This document shows, piece after piece, positions 16,164 through 24,872 of a stretch of DNA of 64,000 nucleotides; the first letter of the stretch is position 1, and every line of letters starts with the position of its first letter. Made by a program: the position numbers and the translations under genes. Source of the stretch: Thermopolyspora flexuosa (lineage in GTDB: Bacteria > Actinomycetota > Actinomycetes > Streptosporangiales > Streptosporangiaceae); contig NZ_VFPQ01000001.1 in assembly GCF_006716785.1 (NCBI RefSeq), positions 2,790,001 through 2,854,000 of the forward strand, in the 5' to 3' direction. The notes beneath the pieces were generated by a model. It saw only the letters and a list, made by a program, of their open reading frames with translations, made no database searches and was not told where the DNA came from.

Positions 16164-17153
16164 CCCCGCGGCCGCCGGTACGGCACGGCCGGAACCGGGA
16201 TCGCCCGCCGCGGCGGGGCGGGTGCCGCGGCGCAGCAGCAGCACCGCCGCCCCGGGCAGGCTCGCCGCGAAGGCGAGCACGCCGTACACGACCGAGGTGG
16301 CGAGCCCCTGTCCGGCGCCGAGCCCGACGGCGCCGAACGCCACCGCGGTGAACGCCTCCCGCGGGCCGAAGCCGCCGACGTTCACCGGCAGGCCCATCAC
16401 GAGCAGCGCGAGCAGCGCCAGCGGCACGAGCGTGCCCGCCGGGGCGTGCGTGCCCGCGGTGCGCGCGGCCACGAGGAACAGCGTCACGTGCCCGGCGAGC
16501 ACCGCGGCGGACAGGCCGAGCACGCCCGGCCAGGTGTTCCGGGCGAGCAGCCCGGCGCGCAGGTCCGCGAGCGTGGCCGCGAGCGTGGCCGCGAGCGACC
16601 GGGCGATCCTGCCGCCGGGCCGGGACCGCCGCACGAGCACGGCGGCGAGCGCGGCGAGCGCGGCCGTCCCGGCGAGCACGGCGACGGCCGCCCCCGCGCC
16701 GGGCAGCAGGCCGCGGGCGAGCGCCGGGACCGGGGCGGCGGCGAGCACCACGGCCCCGGCGGCGAACAGCACGATCTGCCCGGCGGTGCGCTCGAGCACC
16801 ACCGCCCGTACGGCACGGCCGACGTCGCCCGCGCTCCGCCCGTGGGCCACCGCGCGGTGGGCGTCGCCGAGCACCCCGGCCGGGAGCGTGGCGTTGAGGA
16901 AGAGCGAGCGGTAGTAGTCGGCGATCGCGCCCGGCAGCCGCAGCGGCAGGCCGATGCGGTTCGCCACCAGGCACCAGCGCCACGCGCTGAGCACGGTGGT
17001 GAACAGGCCGATGCCGAGCGCGGCGAGCAGCGCCGGGACGGTCACCCGGCGCACCCCGGAGACGAACGCGTCGGTGCCGAGCCGCCATAACAGCGCGGCC
17101 AGGATCGCCACCGCGCACAGCGTGCGCAGCCACGGCCACGGGCTCCGGCTCAT
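16077..17153 (-). CDS. UPF0104 / lysylphosphatidylglycerol-synthase-like integral membrane protein
   Basis: The 358-residue product has about eight hydrophobic helices, beginning LRTLCAVAILAALLW. It contains the family pattern ADYYRSLFLNATLPAGVLGDAHRA, ERTAGQIVLF and the later MGLPVNVGGFGPREA. This matches the LPG_synthase_TM/UPF0104 group, which includes the flippase half of MprF and other proteins thought to move lipid-linked molecules. Lying between a methyltransferase and a hydrolase, it may move or export the product of the cluster (inference). The last 29 codons overlap the opposite-strand hydrolase gene. Start ATG overlaps the methyltransferase stop (ATGA). Confidence 0.82.
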   Translation of the reverse strand: MSRSPWPWLRTLCAVAILAALLWRLGTDAFVSGVRRVTVPALLAALGIGLFTTVLSAWRWCLVANRIGLPLRLPGAIADYYRSLFLNATLPAGVLGDAHRAVAHGRSAGDVGRAVRAVVLERTAGQIVLFAAGAVVLAAAPVPALARGLLPGAGAAVAVLAGTAALAALAAVLVRRSRPGGRIARSLAATLAATLADLRAGLLARNTWPGVLGLSAAVLAGHVTLFLVAARTAGTHAPAGTLVPLALLALLVMGLPVNVGGFGPREAFTAVAFGAVGLGAGQGLATSVVYGVLAFAASLPGAAVLLLRRGTRPAAAGDPGSGRAVPAAAGSAAEHREDLGERRDEVVDHVLPLAGRGA

Positions 17154-18064
17154 CGGCCACCTCCGCCCGGCGGCAGCGCGAGCAGGTCGTCGTGCCCCAC
17201 GACCACGCGCAGCCGCCCCGCCGCGCACTCCGCCAGCCGCCGCCGCAGGTAGGCCTCTCCCTCGGCGGCGAGCTCCGGCCGCTGCTCGCAGGCGGCCGCC
17301 ACCCAGCCGCGCAGCCACTCGGCGACGAGCGCGCGCTCGTCCGGGCCGAGCCGCCACGGGCTGGGCGCGGTCCGCACGACGTAGCCGTGGCGTTCGAACG
17401 CGGCGCGGGCGGCGGGCACCGCGTCGGGGCCGAGCAGGCGGCGGCCGCCGTGCTCGCGGCGCTGGTGGTCGTTGAACGCGGCGGCGAGCTCGGCGTCGAA
17501 CGGCTCGGCCGGGTCGAGCCCCACCCGGCCCACCACGGAGATCGTCAGCAGCGCGGGCAGGCCCGCCGCGGCGCAGGCGTCCGCGAGCGCCTCGACCTCG
17601 GCGGCGGTGAGCAGGTCGAGCAGCGCGGACGCGGTCACCAGCGTGGCCCCGGCGAGGCCGGCGGCGTCGAGCCGGGTGAGGTCGCCGGGCGCGGCCGCGG
17701 CGGTGACCGGCGTGCCGTCCGCCGCGGCGGCGGGAAGCGCGGTGACCGCGTGGGCGAGCAGCCCGGGATCGTGGTCGTGGAGGATCCAGTGCTGCGGCCC
17801 GGGCAGCCGCGGCGCGAGCCAGCGCCCCATCGAGCCGGTGCCGCAGCCGAGGTCGCGCACGACGATCCGGCCGCCGGGCGGTACGGCGGAGGCGAGGTGG
17901 GCGCGCAGCGGGCCGAGCAGCTCGGCGGCGCGCGCCGCGGCGTCGGCGGGCTCGCGCAGGGCGAGCCACTCGGGGGTGTACCGTGGCGCGTCCTCTGGGG
18001 GCGCGTCGGCTAGCGCAGGAGCCGCTCCAGCAGGTCCGCCAGGTGCCGTGATGTTGTCGCCCAC
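17150..18064 (-). CDS. SAM-dependent methyltransferase (class I)
   Basis: About 304 residues with a Rossmann SAM-binding core: VVRDLGCGTGSMGRWLAPRL is motif I, followed by HWILHDHDPGLLAHA (motif II acidic turn) and ATLVTASALLDLLT (motif IV region). No signal peptide. The GTG start chosen lies inside the 3' end of the glycosyltransferase gene (55-bp overlap) and lacks a good Shine-Dalgarno sequence, so it probably depends on translation of the upstream gene. A start further in cannot be excluded. The stop overlaps the flippase-like gene. It belongs to the leftward operon with glycosyltransferase and pterin-synthase-like genes; the methyl acceptor is unknown. Confidence 0.82.
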   Translation of the reverse strand: MGDNITAPGGPAGAAPALADAPPEDAPRYTPEWLALREPADAAARAAELLGPLRAHLASAVPPGGRIVVRDLGCGTGSMGRWLAPRLPGPQHWILHDHDPGLLAHAVTALPAAAADGTPVTAAAAPGDLTRLDAAGLAGATLVTASALLDLLTAAEVEALADACAAAGLPALLTISVVGRVGLDPAEPFDAELAAAFNDHQRREHGGRRLLGPDAVPAARAAFERHGYVVRTAPSPWRLGPDERALVAEWLRGWVAAACEQRPELAAEGEAYLRRRLAECAAGRLRVVVGHDDLLALPPGGGGR

Positions 18065-19134
18065 CCGTGCAGCATGCCACGCCGAAGCCGCGCAGAAGTC
18101 CGGATTCTTACTCTCAAGGCCGGATTTATCAGCCAGCGGCGCAGCGCGGCGGCGAGCGCGTCGGGGTCGTCCGGGGGCACGAGCAGGCCGGGGCGGAACC
18201 CGTCCGGGGTGCGGCCGAGGGTCTCCGGCAGCGCGTCGACCTCGCTCGCCAGCACCGGGATGCCGCGGGCCAGCGCCTCGGTCACCACCATCCCGTACGT
18301 CTCGGCCCGCGACGGCAGCACGAGCAGGTCGGCCGCGGCGTACGCATCCTCGAGCGCGCCGCCGGTGAGCGGCCCGGCGAGCCGTACCCGGTCGACGAGA
18401 CCGCCGGCGGAGATGAGGCCGCGGACGTGCTCGACATAGCCGGGGTCGCGGCCCAGCGGCCCGGCGCACACGCAGGTCCACGGCAGCTCGCGCACCGCGG
18501 TGAGCGCCCGGACGAGCACGTCGTGCCCCTTGCGCGGGGTGACCGAGGCGACGCACAGCAGCCTCGAGCGGCCGTCGGTGCCGGGGGCGAGCGGGGCCGG
18601 GTCGACGCCGGGGGCGGCCACCCCCACCCGGGCCGGGTCGAGCCCGTGCCGGGCGATCAGCGTGGTCGCGGCCCGCGGGCTGGTCGCCACCACGAGCGCG
18701 GCGGCGTGCAGCGTCTCGCGTTCCCGGCGGTCGAGGTCGGCGGCGACCTCGGGCGGCAGCCCGGTCTCGGCGGCGAGCGGCAGGTGCACGAGCACCGCGA
18801 GGCGCAGCCGCCGCGCCTGCGGCACCACGATCTCCGGCACGCCGCAGGCCACCAGCCCGTCGACGAGCACGGCCGCGCCGTCCGGCGCGGCGGCGAGCGC
18901 CCGGGCCAGCCCGTCCCGCGCGTCGGCGCCGGGCAGCGGCCAGTCGCCGGGGACCGCGGTGCGGTGGACGTGCCAGCCGAGCTCGCCGAGCCCGTCACAG
19001 ATCCGCCGGTCGTAGACGTTGCCCCCGCTGGGCAGGCCCGGGTCGTCCACGTCCCCGGGCAGGATCACGTGCACCTGCGCGGCGAGGCCCGCCGCCGGCG
19101 TCTCCACGGCCGTCTCCGCCCCGTACCCGCGCAT
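18010..19134 (-). CDS. GT4-type glycosyltransferase
   Basis: A 374-residue GT-B fold enzyme. The donor-binding half holds RLLCVASVTPRKGHDVLV, then LVLPSRAETYGMVVTEALARGIPV, the E-x7-E motif that binds the nucleotide sugar in family GT4. The N-terminal acceptor half begins VHVILPGDVDDPGLPSGGNVYDRRI, including the GGN loop. Cytoplasmic, likely retaining. The ATG shares a base with the stop of the pterin-synthase-like gene (TGATG). The acceptor is probably the small molecule made by the cluster rather than a wall polymer, but this is inference. Confidence 0.88.
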   Translation of the reverse strand: MRGYGAETAVETPAAGLAAQVHVILPGDVDDPGLPSGGNVYDRRICDGLGELGWHVHRTAVPGDWPLPGADARDGLARALAAAPDGAAVLVDGLVACGVPEIVVPQARRLRLAVLVHLPLAAETGLPPEVAADLDRRERETLHAAALVVATSPRAATTLIARHGLDPARVGVAAPGVDPAPLAPGTDGRSRLLCVASVTPRKGHDVLVRALTAVRELPWTCVCAGPLGRDPGYVEHVRGLISAGGLVDRVRLAGPLTGGALEDAYAAADLLVLPSRAETYGMVVTEALARGIPVLASEVDALPETLGRTPDGFRPGLLVPPDDPDALAAALRRWLINPALRVRIRTSARLRRGMLHGWATTSRHLADLLERLLR

Positions 19135-19532
19135 CACAGCTCTCGCTCGTAGCTCGCCCACGCCGCGTGGGACTCGTGCAGGGTGACGGTGATGCCGGTG
19201 AGGCCGCGGGCCTGCTCGCCGAGGGCGCCCGCGTGCACCCGCTCGGCGAGGCGGTCGGCGATCCACCTGGCGAGGAACTCGGTGGTGGTGTTGACGCCCT
19301 CGAACTCGGGCTCGTCGTCGAGGTTGCGGTAGTTGATCCGGTCGAGCACGGCCTTCAGCTCGCGGGAGGCGAGGCCGATGTCGACGACGACGTTGTCGGA
19401 GTCGAGCTCGGGGCGGCGGAACGTCGCGTCCACGACGAACGTCGCCCCGTGCAGGCGCTGGGCGGGCCCGAAGACCTCGCCCCGGAAGCTGTGCGCGACC
19501 ATGACATGGTCACGGACGGTGACGCTGAACAA
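19134..19532 (-). CDS. 6-pyruvoyl-tetrahydropterin synthase/QueD homologue lacking catalytic Cys
   Basis: The 132 residues follow the PTPS/QueD fold: [15 protein letters not shown] at the start, [55 protein letters not shown] and the terminal [14 protein letters not shown]. Canonical enzymes use three His on Zn and a catalytic Cys in a C-x-R-L-H-G-H segment. Here His14 and His28 remain, but the third His is Ala30 and the Cys position is Ala24 (PAQRLHGA). The protein therefore cannot use normal QueD chemistry. It is the first gene of the leftward operon. It probably acts on a pterin- or pyrimidine-like intermediate derived from the neighbouring GTP cyclohydrolase (inference). Confidence 0.85.
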   Translation of the reverse strand: MFSVTVRDHVMVAHSFRGEVFGPAQRLHGATFVVDATFRRPELDSDNVVVDIGLASRELKAVLDRINYRNLDDEPEFEGVNTTTEFLARWIADRLAERVHAGALGEQARGLTGITVTLHESHAAWASYEREL

Positions 19533-19595
19533 CCGGGTTCCCCCTCTTACCTGCGGTCGGTCGCCGGGCCGACTCGCCCGCCGACGGACGCGAAA

Positions 19596-20585
19596 TCACG
19601 CATCCCCGGCGGAACCGTACACGACGCGGTGGAACAGCGCGGGCGGCTTTCCGGTGGCCAGTTTGGGCATCACCTCCGGCAGCTCGGCGAACGCGCACTC
19701 CCCCGCGACGAGCGCGTCGAACGCGGGGTCGGCGAGCAGGCGCAGCGCGAGCGCGAGCCGGTCGCCGTGGCTCCGCCGGGTACGACGGGCCGGGGCGACC
19801 ATGCCGACCTGGCTGGAGCGCACCACCAGGCGGCGGGAGTGGAACGCCTCGCCGAGCGGCACGCTCACCCGGCGGTCGCCGTACCAGCTCAGCTCGAGCA
19901 GGGTGCCCTCGACGGCGAGCAGCTCGAGCGAGCGGGCGAGCCCGGCCTCGGTGGCGCTGGCGTGCACCACCATGTCGCACTCGCCGAGCGCCTCCTCCGG
20001 GGTGGCGAAGCCGACCCCGAGGGCCTCGGCGACCCTGGCCCGCTCCGGGTTGACGTCGACGAGCTGCACCCGGGTGCCCGGGATGGCGGCGAGCAGCCGG
20101 GCGACGCAGCAGCCGACGATGCCCGCGCCGACCACGGCGATCCGGTCGCCGATGAGCGGCGGCGCGTCCCACAGCGCGTTCACCGCGGTCTCCACCGTGC
20201 CGGCGAGCACCGCGCGGGCGGGCGGGACCTCCGGCGGTACCGGGGTCACCGCCGCGACCGGCACCACGTAGCGGGTCTGGTGCGGGTAGAGGCAGAACAC
20301 GACCGCGCCCGGCCAGCCGGGCGGGCCCTGCTCGACCACGCCCACGTTGAGGTAGCCGTACTTGACCGGGCCGGGGAAGTCGCCCTCCTGGAAGGGTGCC
20401 CGCATCGCCTCGTGCTGGCTCTCCGGCACCCGGCCGAGGAACACCAGCGTCTCGGTGCCGCGGCTCACCCCCGAGTAGAGGGTGCGCACGAGCACCTCAC
20501 CCTCCCCGGGCGGGCGCACATCTGCGCGCCGGATCTCGCCCTCGCCGGGAGAGCGGATCCAAAAGGCATGAGCATCGATCCGCAT
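19596..20585 (-). CDS. MDR-family (zinc-type) dehydrogenase
   Basis: A 329-residue medium-chain dehydrogenase/reductase. The N-terminal GroES-like domain carries VRTLYSGVSRGTE, and the NAD(P) domain has IAVVGAGIVGCCVARLL followed by VQLVDVNPERARVAEALG. The usual structural-Zn Cys cluster is missing, and the layout resembles BchC-like or Streptomyces cluster-associated dehydrogenases. Start is ATG with GGGGA seven bases upstream; two earlier in-frame starts have worse spacing. It lies 63 bp before the PTPS-like gene and is probably co-transcribed, giving a redox step in the same pathway. Confidence 0.86.
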   Translation of the reverse strand: MRIDAHAFWIRSPGEGEIRRADVRPPGEGEVLVRTLYSGVSRGTETLVFLGRVPESQHEAMRAPFQEGDFPGPVKYGYLNVGVVEQGPPGWPGAVVFCLYPHQTRYVVPVAAVTPVPPEVPPARAVLAGTVETAVNALWDAPPLIGDRIAVVGAGIVGCCVARLLAAIPGTRVQLVDVNPERARVAEALGVGFATPEEALGECDMVVHASATEAGLARSLELLAVEGTLLELSWYGDRRVSVPLGEAFHSRRLVVRSSQVGMVAPARRTRRSHGDRLALALRLLADPAFDALVAGECAFAELPEVMPKLATGKPPALFHRVVYGSAGDA

Positions 20586-20693
20586 CGGCATTCCCCGCGT
20601 TACTTCTGAGCGACGGCATGCCCTCATGGCCGGGAGGCCCTGCGGGCATGCCGCACAGCATAGGGAACACGGAGAAGTTCGCTGGGAGGCGCG

Positions 20694-21455
20694 GTGACCG
20701 TTGTGGATTGGCGTGGGACGAGGGCGTCGGTGTGGGAGCCGGCCGCCGGAGTGGGCGCCCAGGCCGTGCTGCTCACCCTGCTCGCGGTGAGCGCGGGCCT
20801 GTATCCGGTGGCGTGGCTCGTCGGCGCCTGCTACGCCCTGGTCGTGTGGGGCCTCCTCGCCGCCGCGATCACCCGCTCGGGCACGCCGCTGGGGCCGGCC
20901 GGGCGGGTCACCCTCGCCCGGGCGATCCTCGTCGGCGGGGTCACCGCGCTCGTCACGATGAACCTGATCGGGCGGGAGGCGCCGGTGGCGGTGCTCGTGG
21001 CGATCGCCGCGGTGGCGCTCGCGCTGGACGCGGTCGACGGGTACGTGGCACGCCGTACCGGGACGGCCTCGGCGCTCGGCGCCCGGTTCGACATGGAGGT
21101 GGACGCGTTCCTCATCCTCGTGCTGAGCGTGAACGTGGCCCGCTCGCTCGGCGCGTGGGTGCTGCTCATCGGCCTGATGCGGTACGGCTTCGCCGCGGCG
21201 GCCTGGGTGGCGCCGTGGCTGCGCGCGCCGCTGCCGCCGAGCTTCGCGCGCAAGACGGTGGCGGCGCTGCAGGGCGTGCTGCTCGTGGCCTGCAGCTCCG
21301 GCCTGCTGCCGGAGCCGGCCGCGGTCGCGGTCGCCGGGGCCGCGCTCGGCTCGCTGTCGTGGTCGTTCGGCCGGGACGTGCGGTGGCTGTGGCGCAACCG
21401 GCCGGCCCGCGCCGTGGTGCCGGCCCCGGCCGTGGCGGAGCGCGCCGCCGCCTGA
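20694..21455 (+). CDS. CDP-alcohol phosphotransferase-family membrane protein
   Basis: The 253 residues contain six or so membrane helices and the complete catalytic signature DG(x)2AR(x)8G(x)3D(x)3D, visible as DAVDGYVARR...GARFDMEVD near residues 112-137. Such enzymes join a CDP-activated alcohol to a second alcohol, making phospholipid head groups or related phosphodiesters. It starts at GTG with GGGAGG and diverges from the MDR dehydrogenase gene. The context suggests that the cluster product is attached to, or passed through, a phosphodiester or lipid carrier (inference). An ordinary phosphatidylinositol- or phosphatidylglycerol-type synthase is the alternative. Confidence 0.87.
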   Translation: MTVVDWRGTRASVWEPAAGVGAQAVLLTLLAVSAGLYPVAWLVGACYALVVWGLLAAAITRSGTPLGPAGRVTLARAILVGGVTALVTMNLIGREAPVAVLVAIAAVALALDAVDGYVARRTGTASALGARFDMEVDAFLILVLSVNVARSLGAWVLLIGLMRYGFAAAAWVAPWLRAPLPPSFARKTVAALQGVLLVACSSGLLPEPAAVAVAGAALGSLSWSFGRDVRWLWRNRPARAVVPAPAVAERAAA

Positions 21456-21557
21456 CCCGCGGCGGCCTCACGGCCGGTCGAGGAGGCCCGCGATGAGCGG
21501 GGCGATCCGGTCGGCACCGGCCCGGCTGACCGCAGGCCGAACCACGGCGAACGTGTT

Positions 21558-21586
21558 TCATGTGATTTTTCATAGATTTCACATGA
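21558..21586. promoter_or_regulatory. AT-rich inverted repeat TCATGTGA-N13-TCACATGA
   Basis: Perfect 8-bp arms stand in a short AT-rich patch within very GC-rich DNA, between the convergent ends of the CDP-alcohol phosphotransferase and DUF3224 genes. It could be an operator of an unseen transcript or a weak terminator hairpin. Only the repeat itself is certain. Confidence 0.35.
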
Positions 21587-21693
21587 CTTGCGCCTAGGCG
21601 GTCGCCGGACCCGCCATGATCATTGGTGGGACGCGTGCCCCGCTGCTCGGGGGCGGGGCACGGTCCCGCTCGCACTCCCCCTCGGCGCGCGCG

Positions 21694-22093
21694 TCAGTCG
21701 TCCGCGAACTCGTAGTCGAGGTGGTAGAGGTGCGTGCCGTCCTCGACGCGCAGCCGCCCCTCGCCGCGGATCCCGCGCAGCGCGCCGGTGCCGGAGTCGG
21801 CCGGGATGCGCCAGGTCAGCCACTCGTCGCCGCGGTCGCCCATCGCGTCATGCCGGAGCACGACGGTGCCCTCCCGCCCGTCCAGGGTGCCGGTGAACCG
21901 CTCGATCCCGACGTATCCGCGGGAGCCCTGCACCCGGGGTGAGCGCGATGAGGATGTCGGTGGTGCTCGTGCCGGTCAGCCCGCCCCGGTAGGTCTTGGT
22001 CAGGTGCGCCTGGGAGATCCGGGCGCCCTCCCGCTCGTCGAGCGGCCTCTCGGCCCAGGAGCCGCCGTCGAAGGTGCCCTCGGCGCGTGGCAT
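21694..22093 (-). pseudogene. DUF3224 protein gene with an apparent frameshift
   Basis: Two frames together give a full DUF3224 protein. The first (ATG with GGGGAAAC upstream) reads MPRAEGTFDGGSW...[12 protein letters not shown]. The second continues [25 protein letters not shown] to a normal C-terminus [12 protein letters not shown]. The break is near 21,930-21,940, where a single lost base in CCCCGGGTGCAGGG would explain it. Intact DUF3224 proteins are about 130 residues and form a small beta-barrel of unknown role. Either a fresh pseudogene or a sequence error. Confidence 0.7.
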
Positions 22094-22288
22094 GCGTTTC
22101 CCCTTCCCAGCGGGCGGCCGTGTGCCGCCGTCTCGGTCATCGCACACCACGATCGCGGCCTAACCTGACATCCCCCGTCACCTTTTACCAAGCCGGTGAC
22201 GATAGACCCTGGTCAAACGGGATGTATTGGCGGATGGTGGAAAACACACCCGAGTCGGCCGTTACGGGCGTGATCGGAGGGCAGCGGG

Positions 22289-22441
22289 ATGAGCAGGCAG
22301 ATCGCCACGGGCTGGCAGCGCCCGTCGGTCACGGAACTCGAGATGCGGATCCGCCGCCTGGAGGAGCAGGTCGAGCATCTCATGGTGACGGTCGAGGAGC
22401 TGCGGCGGGCCGCGAAGGCCCCGGCCGATCCGGTGCGCTGA
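22289..22441 (+). CDS. Small 50-residue coiled-coil protein
   Basis: A short frame starts at ATG with GGAGGG upstream at good spacing and ends before the convergent SDR gene. Its product, beginning MSRQIATGWQRPSVTELEMR, contains a heptad-like stretch IRRLEEQVEHLMVTVEELRRA, so it probably forms a small coiled coil or oligomerising peptide. Similar short proteins occur scattered in actinomycetes, but I know no function. Its length and coherent heptads argue for a gene rather than chance. Confidence 0.55.
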   Translation: MSRQIATGWQRPSVTELEMRIRRLEEQVEHLMVTVEELRRAAKAPADPVR

Positions 22442-22496
22442 CCCGGATCGCGGGGCGCATGCCGCGGCCCCGCCGCACGCAGGTACCGGCCTCCGG

Positions 22497-23240
22497 TCAG
22501 CCCCGGCCGATGAACGGCATCGTCGTGGCCGTGATGGTGAGGAACAGCACGTTGGTGTCGAGCGGCAGGCTCGCCATGTAGAGCACCGCGCTCGCCGCGT
22601 GCCGTACGTCGAACCGCTTCTCGGGCACGATCCGCCCGTCCGCCTGCAGCGCCCCGTGCTCGACCGCCGCGGTCATGTCGGTGGCGGCGTTCCCGATGTC
22701 GATCTGGCCGCACGCGATGTTGTACGGCCGGCCGTCGAGCGAGATCGACTTGGTCAGCCCGGTGATCGCGTGCTTCGACGCGGTGTACGCCACGCTGGCG
22801 GGCCGGGGCGCGTACGCGGCGATCGAGCCGTTGTTGATGATCCGGCCGCCCTGCGGGTCCTGCTCCTTCATGATCCGCACCGCGTGCCGGGCGCACAGGA
22901 ACGCGCCGGTGAGGTTCGTGGCGATCACGCGTTCCCAGTCCTCGAGGCTGACCTCGTCCACCGCGCCGTGGGCGCCGATGCCCGCGTTGTTGAACAGCAG
23001 GTCCACCCGCCCCCACGTGTCCCGCACCCGGTCGAACAGGTTCGCCACCGACGCGGGGGAGGTCACGTCGCACGGCACCACGAGCGCGTCGGCGTACCCC
23101 TCGGCGGTCTCGCGGAGCGCGTCCTCGCGCCGCCCGGCGAGCGCCACCCGGTAGCCCGCCTCGAGCAGCGCGTGCGCGACGGCCCGCCCGATCCCGGATC
23201 CGGCGCCGGTGACCACGGCCACCCCACCCGACACGGTCAT
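22497..23240 (-). CDS. Short-chain dehydrogenase/reductase
   Basis: A 247-residue classical SDR. The NAD(P) motif is [10 protein letters not shown] near the N-terminus, then CDVTSPASV and NNAGIGAHG. The catalytic set is Ser in NNGSIAAY and YTASK (Tyr-x3-Lys). GRRED after the second strand suggests NADP preference. Start ATG has AGGAGAGGGAGAG upstream. It diverges from a phytoene-desaturase-like flavoprotein gene, with 132 bp between. The substrate is unknown; the length and motifs are ordinary. Confidence 0.9.
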   Translation of the reverse strand: MTVSGGVAVVTGAGSGIGRAVAHALLEAGYRVALAGRREDALRETAEGYADALVVPCDVTSPASVANLFDRVRDTWGRVDLLFNNAGIGAHGAVDEVSLEDWERVIATNLTGAFLCARHAVRIMKEQDPQGGRIINNGSIAAYAPRPASVAYTASKHAITGLTKSISLDGRPYNIACGQIDIGNAATDMTAAVEHGALQADGRIVPEKRFDVRHAASAVLYMASLPLDTNVLFLTITATTMPFIGRG

Positions 23241-23372
23241 CTCTCCCTCTCCTCCTGTGACGCGATTGGCACATTCTCGCGCCGAGCCGTACGCGATCTT
23301 TCGCCACCCCTCGTGTTCAATGGTCGGAGGCCGTCCGGCCGCACCGGAAGCGAGCGGGAGGGAGGGAGCGGG

Positions 23373-24872
23373 ATGGCGACCGCCGTCGTGGTGGGCAGCG
23401 GCCCCAACGGGCTCGCCGCCGCCGTCTGCCTGGCGCGCCGCGGGGTGCGGGTGCACGTGGTGGAGGCGGCGCCGGTCCTCGGCGGCGGCGCCCGGTCGGC
23501 GCAGGTCACCCTGCCGGGGCTGGTCCACGACGAGTGCTCGGCGTTCCACCCCGCCGGGGCGGCCTCGCCGCTGTTCCGGGCGCTCCGGCTGGAGCGGTAC
23601 GGCCTGCGCTGGCGGTGGCCGGAGATCGAGATGACCCACCCGCTCGACTCGGGCACGGCCGGGGTGCTGTGGCGGGACATCCACCGCACCGCCGAGGCGA
23701 TGGGCGTGGACGGCGAGGCGTGGCTGCGCGCCTTCGAGCGGCTCGGCCGGGACTTCGACGACCTGACGGCCGACGTGTTCCGGCCGATCCTCCACCTGCC
23801 CGCCCACCCGGTCACGCTCGCCGCGTTCGCCGCCCGGGCGGTGGCCCCGGCGACCTGGGTGGCGCGGGCGTGGCGCCGCCCGGAGACCCGGGCGCTGTTC
23901 GCCGGGGCCGCGGCGCACGCGTACGGCTCGCTGCGGGCGCCGCTCAGCGCCGCGGTGGGCGTGCTGCTGATCGCGGCCGGGCACGCCTACGGCTGGCCGG
24001 TCGCCGAGGGCGGGTCGCAGGCGATCGTGCGGGCGCTCGCCGCGCTGCTCGCCGACCTCGGCGGCACCGTGGAGACCGGGGTGCGCATCGAGTCGCTCGA
24101 CGAGCTCGATGGCTTCGACGTGGTGCTGCTCGACGTCTCGCCGCGGGCCGCGCTGCGCATCGCGGGCCGCCGGCTGCCGCCGCGCGTCGCCCACGCCTAC
24201 CGCCGGTTCCGGTACGGCCCGGCCGCCTACAAGGTGGACTTCGCGGTGGCGGGCGGGGTGCCGTGGCGCGACGAGTACTCCCGCCGGGCCGGGACCGTGC
24301 ACCTGGGCGGCACCCTCGAGGAGGTGGCCGCGGCCGAGGAGGCGGTCGCCCGGGGCCGCATGCCCGCGCGGCCGTTCGTGCTGGTGGGCCAGCAGTACCT
24401 CGCCGACCCGTCGCGCTCGGCGGGGGACCTGCATCCGGTGTGGGCGTACGCGCACGTGCCGCACGGCCACCCGGGCAACGTCACCGAGCTGATCGTCGAC
24501 CAGATCGAGCGGTTCGCCCCCGGGTTCCGGATGCGGGTCGCGGCCCGGCACATCCGCACCGTGGCCCGGATCTCCGCGGCGAACCCCAACTACGTGGGCG
24601 GGGACATCGCCACCGGGGCGATGACCGGCCTGCAGACGCTGTTCCGGCCCCGGATCGCCCTCGACCCGTACGCCACCGGCGTCCCCGGGGTGTTCCTCTG
24701 CTCGGCCGCCACCCCGCCGGGGCCGGGCGTGCACGGCATGTGCGGCTACAACGCGGCGCTCGCCGCGCTGCGGCACCTGCGCCGCGGCGGCCGCACGTGG
24801 CGTCAGGCGGCCAGGTCGCGGGCGTACTGCCAGAAGACCCGCTCCACGCGGGCGCCGACCGCGCGCGAGTAG
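23373..24872 (+). CDS. Phytoene-desaturase-like FAD-dependent oxidoreductase
   Basis: A 499-residue flavoprotein. The FAD-binding site [20 protein letters not shown] is at the extreme N-terminus, and the C-terminal motif [17 protein letters not shown] closes the FAD fold, as in carotenoid desaturases/isomerases and related NAD(P)/FAD oxidoreductases. No signal peptide or full membrane helix. Start is ATG with GGAGGGAG. No carotenoid genes lie nearby, so the substrate is unlikely to be phytoene itself. The last 70 bp run antisense into the GNAT gene, giving a basic tail that may be an extension beyond the family end. Confidence 0.86.
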   Translation: MATAVVVGSGPNGLAAAVCLARRGVRVHVVEAAPVLGGGARSAQVTLPGLVHDECSAFHPAGAASPLFRALRLERYGLRWRWPEIEMTHPLDSGTAGVLWRDIHRTAEAMGVDGEAWLRAFERLGRDFDDLTADVFRPILHLPAHPVTLAAFAARAVAPATWVARAWRRPETRALFAGAAAHAYGSLRAPLSAAVGVLLIAAGHAYGWPVAEGGSQAIVRALAALLADLGGTVETGVRIESLDELDGFDVVLLDVSPRAALRIAGRRLPPRVAHAYRRFRYGPAAYKVDFAVAGGVPWRDEYSRRAGTVHLGGTLEEVAAAEEAVARGRMPARPFVLVGQQYLADPSRSAGDLHPVWAYAHVPHGHPGNVTELIVDQIERFAPGFRMRVAARHIRTVARISAANPNYVGGDIATGAMTGLQTLFRPRIALDPYATGVPGVFLCSAATPPGPGVHGMCGYNAALAALRHLRRGGRTWRQAARSRAYCQKTRSTRAPTARE

